DNA of 13,544 nucleotides from positions 1-13,544 of the forward strand of contig CAMFSB010000015.1 in assembly GCA_945982465.1 (NCBI GenBank). The letters run 5' to 3'. Both the position numbers and the translations under genes were made by a program. The notes beneath the pieces are model-generated. The model made no database searches and was not told the origin of the DNA. It saw only the letters and a list, made by a program, of their open reading frames with translations. This document shows positions 13,373 to 13,544 of this stretch, in pieces. This DNA comes from an uncultured Faecalibacterium sp. (GTDB lineage: Bacteria > Bacillota > Clostridia > Oscillospirales > Ruminococcaceae). How positions within the stretch are numbered: position 1 is the first letter of the stretch; every line of letters begins with the position of its first letter.

Positions 13373-13399
13373 TAATATCTTCCATGATGTGAGAGTCAA
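13372..13399 (-). promoter_or_regulatory. Candidate sigma-70 promoter of the UvrA-like gene
   Basis: On the minus strand, TTGACT (13394-13399, 5 of 6 consensus) is followed after 16 bp by TATTAC (13372-13377, 4 of 6). Transcription would start near 13365 and give a ~100-nt leader before the ATG at 13263. The short spacing and imperfect -10 would suit a regulated promoter, in line with the dyad that begins at the -10 box. Confidence 0.45.
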
Positions 13400-13544
13400 G
13401 ACCTGCCTCCTTGTTCATACCGCATGGGCGTATAGCGCGGCCCGGCGGGGAGGTGCTCCGTGTCCGGTGGCGCATTGCCCAGTTGGCGGGAGGGCTGGAC
13501 TGGAGAGGGGGCGGTTTTGGGTGTAATCACCTGCCGGGGGGTGG
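13396..13544 (-). CDS. Possible C-terminal end of an unknown minus-strand gene
   Basis: A frame is open from the right edge of the window to a TGA at 13396-13398 (49 codons) and ends in GPRYTPMRYEQGGRS. Third positions are mostly G or C, and the amino-acid make-up (Pro/Arg-rich, polar, soluble) is plausible for a protein tail. I do not recognise it. No start is visible because the gene would begin outside the window. Over such a short GC-rich stretch an open frame can arise by chance, so this is tentative. Its stop codon overlaps the -35 box of the UvrA-like promoter. Confidence 0.35.
   Translation of the reverse strand, partial: TPRQVITPKTAPSPVQPSRQLGNAPPDTEHLPAGPRYTPMRYEQGGRS

Noticed and set aside
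13227..13475. Minus-strand frame of 82 codons overlapping the start of the UvrA-like gene, considered as a regulatory leader peptide
   Set aside because: It runs through the promoter and dyad and past the ribosome binding site into the UvrA-like gene in another frame, with no well-placed ribosome binding site of its own.

Overview
The window is GC-rich, tightly packed bacterial DNA. The gene families (LytTR response regulator with a GHKL kinase, clostridial-type GH3 and GH2 glycosidases, a short UvrA-like ATPase), the strong AAGGAGG ribosome binding sites and the near-exclusive use of TGA stops suggest a gut Firmicute of the Ruminococcaceae/Oscillospiraceae type (Faecalibacterium, Gemmiger or Subdoligranulum-like). 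That assignment is inference from style, not from a marker gene.

Left part (2-1800, plus strand): the 3' portion of a LytTR-family response regulator overlaps by 4 bp a membrane sensor kinase of the AgrC/GHKL type. Middle spacer (1801-1998): a candidate sigma-70 promoter, a LytTR-like half-site, and two perfect tandem copies of a 45-bp unit, each carrying a 9-bp-stem hairpin, followed by a small GC hairpin and a strong ribosome binding site.

Central operon (1999-10892, plus strand, five genes): a very large GH3 glycosidase with permuted domain order and a hydrophobic segment at each end; a small unrecognised protein with three membrane segments; a GH2 glycosidase with no visible export signal; a GtrA-like four-helix membrane protein; and a second, conventional GH3 beta-glucosidase with no visible export signal. 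Gaps are 3 bp, 55 bp and then two 4-bp overlaps. A plausible reading is that a membrane-tethered GH3 trims a beta-linked glycan or glycoside outside the cell while the GH2 and second GH3 finish it inside, under control of the upstream two-component system. No sugar transporter is encoded here, and the GtrA-like protein hints at a lipid-linked saccharide, but the substrate cannot be read from the sequence.

Right part (10893-13544): a convergent minus-strand gene for a UvrA-like double ABC ATPase (about 749 residues if whole) is interrupted by one in-frame TAG exactly after the first ABC signature motif, where the family usually has Gln. It has its own candidate promoter, with a long dyad over the expected transcription start. 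The last 149 bp may hold the C-terminal end of another minus-strand gene. I saw no tRNA, rRNA, CRISPR array, insertion sequence or integrase.
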